Below are positions 60,816 through 64,000 of a stretch of DNA of 64,000 nt, in pieces. How positions within the stretch are numbered: position 1 is the stretch's first letter; each line of letters begins with the position of its first letter. A program made the translations under genes and the position numbers. The notes under the pieces were generated by a model. That model made no database searches. It saw nothing but the letters and a program-made list of their open reading frames with translations, and had not been told where the DNA came from. The DNA is taken from NCBI RefSeq assembly GCF_000004075.3, contig NC_026661.2, forward strand, positions 5,602,058-5,666,057, read 5' to 3'. This stretch comes from Cucumis sativus (taxonomy: Eukaryota > Streptophyta > Magnoliopsida > Cucurbitales > Cucurbitaceae).

Positions 60816-61114
60816 TGTGGTATCAGAGCATGCTTCATTTTTACCCAATTGCATGTGGTGGGTTCATATTTATTAGATAAATTTTGGTTTGAACTAAAAT
60901 GGATATATTATGATTTTGGCTCTAGATTAAGTGTTTTTGTTCTAATTATTGTAATTAGCCTTGTTAATGGCTTATTTTTATTGTTGCAAAGTGTTTGTAA
61001 TTTTTTAAAAAATAAAAAAAGTCATTAGAGTTGAAGCTAGGCTGTAATTGGTTCAACCGGGTGAGAGAATTGAAAAAAATGAAGAAAAGAAGGTCACAGA
61101 CCCGAAAACCGGTT

Positions 61115-61400
61115 TTGACCCGCTTCGCGACCCGCACGCGCCCGCATGCCCGCGCGCCTCCTGCGTCCGCGCCCGCGCGGCCCGCGCGCCTCCTGCGCCG
61201 CGCGCCTCCTGCGCGCCGCGCCGCGCGCCCTCCTGCGCCCGCGCGCCTCCTGCGCCCGCGCGCCCCTGCGCCCGGCGCCCCCTGCGCCCGCGCGCCTCCT
61301 GCGCTTGCGCGCCCGCGCACGCGCCCGCATTGTCCGCCGCGCCGCGTGCGCGGCCGCCTTGCCCGCGCGCCTGCCTTCGCACGACCCGTGTGCGCCTGGG
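61115..61400. repeat. GC-rich CGCGCGCCTCCTGCG repeat island
   Basis: About 285 bp, close to 85% G+C by eye, abruptly set in an AT-rich leader. It consists of imperfect repeats of CGCGCGCCTCCTGCGCC (roughly eight copies) with variants such as GCGCCCCTGCGCCCGG. All frames are open because the sequence almost lacks T-A-starting codons; none encodes a recognisable protein. Confidence 0.85.
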
Positions 61401-62423
61401 CCGGTTCAAGCCAATAAATTTGGTTTTTGGGCGGTTCAAGCGGTTTCGGTTGGTTTTTTAGCCGGTTCGAAATTTTTGGGAGTGGTTCTGTACTACACCA
61501 AATTAATTATGTAATAATTTAGCACTTAGCTTAATTTAGGAGCCAAAAATCAGTCCATTTTAGGGTGTTTTTTTTTATTTATGCATGTGATGTATGATTA
61601 AATTACTTTAAATTTGTATGTGCATTTTGAATGTCATATAGATTTAAAATCCCACCATAGGTTAACATGTTCATGCATTAAAATGTATGATATAAAGGTT
61701 ATATTGTATTGTATGCATGTTAATTGATTAATATGGAAATTAATTAATATGATTAATTAATTATTTAATTAATTAAGTTATTCTTGATTAAATATGATTT
61801 AATCAAATTAATTAATTATTGTTTGATTTAATTTAATTAAATATGATTTAATTAAAGTTAAATAAATTAAAATCCATATTAATTGATTGTTTTTATTATA
61901 TATTGATAAAATGATTGATTAAGTTTAAAAGTTTTTATAAGTGTTATAAAATAAATTAGACTTTTAAAATCAATAACAAAGATTAAATGCATGCTCACTT
62001 AGGTTAAACATATCTTCCATTTTTCATAGAAATAGGTCGATATCTTGTAAAACTGGTTACAAAAGGCTCACCTGGTTCAATCTTGTCAACAAGTCAGATA
62101 AGATGACTAAGGTTGGAGGTTCTTAAGTTGACGGTTTACGGAACACCTCCTACCTGGAGATCGTAATCAGTTCTTGAGCCTAGTTAACCTAGTTTTATGA
62201 GCATTCGTGAGAGGTGTGAGGTAATAAAAATGGTTTTTCACCTAGACATCATAGGTTAAAATCCTGTATAATGGTTATACTTGGATGTTTTATCTAGACT
62301 TAAGATTTGTTTAAGTTAGCCTAAATATAAATCTTGAAGTTTGGATTACCCTATTTTTTTTCTTTTAGAACACTTCAACTAGAGAAAAATAATGTATTTT
62401 AGCTCTAGTGTCCCTAAGAGTTC

Positions 62424-62921
62424 ACACCGTGAGGTCCATGCAGGGCTTTGTGCCGTGCATAGGAGCGGCCTCCCTTCGGAGAGTGTTTGCATGGATCAAA
62501 ATCAAGGTGAATAGGGGAAGTAGTTCATAGTAAGTGGGTGAGGGATTTGTGGCAGCACATCCCACGGTCTCTTCCATTAGGTCGCACCGTGAGATTTCTA
62601 TAATATGCCTGCTTGTCTGCCCTGGAGCGACGTTCCCTTCGGAGGGTTGTATTATAGGATTCGGAACACCGCGAACTCCAAAACTGGATAGGATTTCTTA
62701 GATTAGTTTTCATAAATGATTCTAATCTATAAAATCTGAAAATGGTGGGTAACACTTACAAGAATTACTAAGTTGTTAGTATATTCTTGACTAAAGTAGC
62801 GATAACTAAGTGCTATAAAGAATAAAGAGTTATTCTTGAGATAGCATCTAGTCAAGATTGTCTTGGTTCAAAGGAGGAATAATCAACTACCCTTCGGAGA
62901 AGGTTGTTCTAAACCTTTGAA
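62424..62921 (+). promoter_or_regulatory. Three-hairpin structured leader of copia RNA
   Basis: Three modules share the core CCCTTCGGAG (62472-62481, 62635-62644, 62890-62899). Each is closed by a different perfect 8-bp stem: TCCATGCA/TGCATGGA (62435-62442, 62488-62495), CTATAATA/TATTATAG (62598-62605, 62650-62657) and TTCAAAGG/CCTTTGAA (62867-62874, 62914-62921). Modules 1 and 2 also share CACCGTGAG upstream and GGAGCG before the core. Structure kept while stem sequence changes argues for RNA function, perhaps packaging or translation. Confidence 0.6.
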
Positions 62922-63035
62922 ATATTGTTGCAAAATACAAATAATGAAAGGGTACATTATTAGTAATTGCTAAATTAGATTGGATATTTTTTATGATTAT
63001 AGTTTTTTCTAAAAAGAATATGTTTGTTTTTCAGC

Positions 63036-63997
63036 ATGAATAGCTCAATAGTTCAACTTTTAGCTTCCGAAAAACTTAATGGCGATAATTATGCGGCTTG
63101 GAAATCAAATCTTAACACAATACTAGTGGTTGTGATTTAAGATTTGTCTTAACTGAGGAATGTCCTCAAAACCCTGCCTCTAATGATAACCGAACTAGTC
63201 GGGATGCATATGATCGATGGATAAAAGCTAATGAAAAAGCACGTGTCTACATTCTTGCCAGCATGTCTGATGTATTGGCAAAGAAACATGAATCCTTAGC
63301 CACGGCTAAAGAGATTATGAATTCATTAAGGGGAATGTTTGGGCAACCAGAATTGTCCTTAAGACACGAGGCAGTCAAATACATTTACACTAAGCGTATG
63401 AAGGAAGGGACCTCTGTTAGAGAACATGTTCTGGACATGATGATGCACTTCAACATCGCTGAAGTGAATGGTGGTCCCATCGAAGAGGTTAATCAAGTTA
63501 GTTTTATCTTAGAGTCTCTTCCGAAGAGCTTCATTCCATTCCAAACGAATGCGTCTTTGAACAAGATAGAATTTAACTTGACAACCCTTCTGAATGAACT
63601 CCAGCGATTCCAAAACCTTACTATGGGTAAAGGAAAACAAGTGGAAGCAAATGTTGCTACCACAAAAAGAAAATTTATAAGAGGATCGTCCTCTAAAACC
63701 AAAGCTGGACCCTCAAAACCTAATGCTCAAATAAAAAAGAAGGGAAAGGGAAAGACTCCCAAACAGAACAAGGGTAAGAAAGGTGCAGAAAAAGGTAAGT
63801 GTTACCATTGTGGCCAAAACGGGCACTGGTTAAGAAACTGCCCAAAATACCTTGCAGAAAAAAAGGCAGAGAAGGAAACACAAGGTAAATATGATTTACT
63901 AGTTGTAGAAACATGTTTAGTGGAATATGAAAATTGTACCTGGATACTAGATTCAGGAGCCACTAAACCATATTTGCTTCTCATTTCAGGAAAATAG
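63036..63997 (+). pseudogene. copia gag (and protease start) with a frameshift
   Basis: Capsid polyprotein of the element. ATG at 63036 opens MNSSIVQLLASEKLNGDNYA, the usual gag N-terminus; the frame hits TAA near 63138 after NTILVV. One extra base there would restore the next frame, which reads DLRFVLTEECPQNPA and stays open to the window edge. Onward text: YDRWIKANEKARVYILASMS, HEAVKYIYTKRMKEGTSVRE, ESLPKSFIPFQTN (UBN2/gag_2 family), a Lys-rich linker, the zinc knuckle CYHCGQNGHWLRNC and the protease start WILDSGAT. Apart from the one-base loss it is well preserved. Confidence 0.85.
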
Positions 63998-64000
63998 TTC

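Larger units (their letters stand above)
58886..64000 (+). mobile_element. Copia-type LTR retrotransposon with long LTR, truncated by window
   Basis: 5' LTR 58886-60815 (about 1.93 kb, TGTTGGAATTTT to TATCA), primer binding site TGGTATCAGAGC at 60818 (initiator Met tRNA type), a 2.2-kb leader with a GC-rich island and hairpins, then gag from 63036 and a protease start at the edge. The gag (UBN2-type) and CX2CX4HX4C knuckle plus the Met-tRNA primer fit Ty1/copia; the long LTR recalls the SIRE/Maximus lineage. pol and the 3' LTR are outside the window, so the target duplication (ATAAT on the left) cannot be tested. Confidence 0.85.

Noticed and set aside
61031-61514. Several overlapping long open frames on both strands (up to 137 residues)
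   Set aside because: They exist because the island is so GC-rich that stop codons are rare in every frame. Translations are Arg/Ala/Pro strings with no domain, and the island lies in a retroelement leader.

Overview
This is a nuclear genome window from a eudicot plant. The genes have many short GT-AG introns, plastid transit peptides and plant-only families (Rubisco activase, pTAC16, PPR, RABA2). The intergenic DNA is AT-rich and full of plant transposon remnants. Gene sequences look cucurbit-like to me, but that is an impression and not a proof. Exon models come from reading GT/AG sites, reading phase and family knowledge; no transcript or database was consulted.

Layout. 1-476 (-): 5' part of a PPR gene. 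708-3690 (+): a DnaJ gene, head-to-head with it across a 231-bp shared promoter. 3.7-11.2 kb: transposon-rich spacer (two SINE-like copies, a CACTA-like element, an LTR-like patch). 11268-13117 (+): a PPR gene split by one frameshift. 14094-17249 (-): Rubisco activase (RCA) with an unusual C-terminal array of tandemly duplicated mini-exons. 19371-19793 (+): small conserved plant protein of unknown role. 21449-28234 (-): TFIIA large subunit, 11 exons, two apparent single-base losses. 28.5-36.5 kb: AT-rich desert with a Helitron-type end and tandem repeats. 36554-39791 (+): pTAC16-like plastid nucleoid protein. 41108-41419 (-): small Ser/Gly-rich protein. 42409-51038 (-): 14-exon coiled-coil gene whose fifth intron holds a decayed Ty1/copia element (44804-49963). 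51157-51229 (+): tRNA-Val(CAC). 52823-54602 (-): RABA2-type Rab GTPase. 55-58.9 kb: AT-rich spacer. 58886 to the window end (+): 5' LTR, long structured leader and gag of a second, long-LTR copia element that runs out of the window.

The genes are unrelated housekeeping and plastid genes, with no operon-like logic. The most striking item is the RCA gene: the last segment of its exon 6 plus the following intron has been copied seven times. Every copy keeps the same phase and usable splice sites, so the predicted protein gains about 135 acidic residues as [23 protein letters not shown] repeats ahead of a degenerate redox tail. Second is the copia element at the right edge: its leader carries three hairpins that share a CCCTTCGGAG core but are closed by three different perfect 8-bp stems.

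Single-base deficits, mostly in or beside homopolymer runs, hit the PPR gene, TFIIA (twice) and the tRNA. Base-level assembly error should be excluded before calling any of these pseudogenes.
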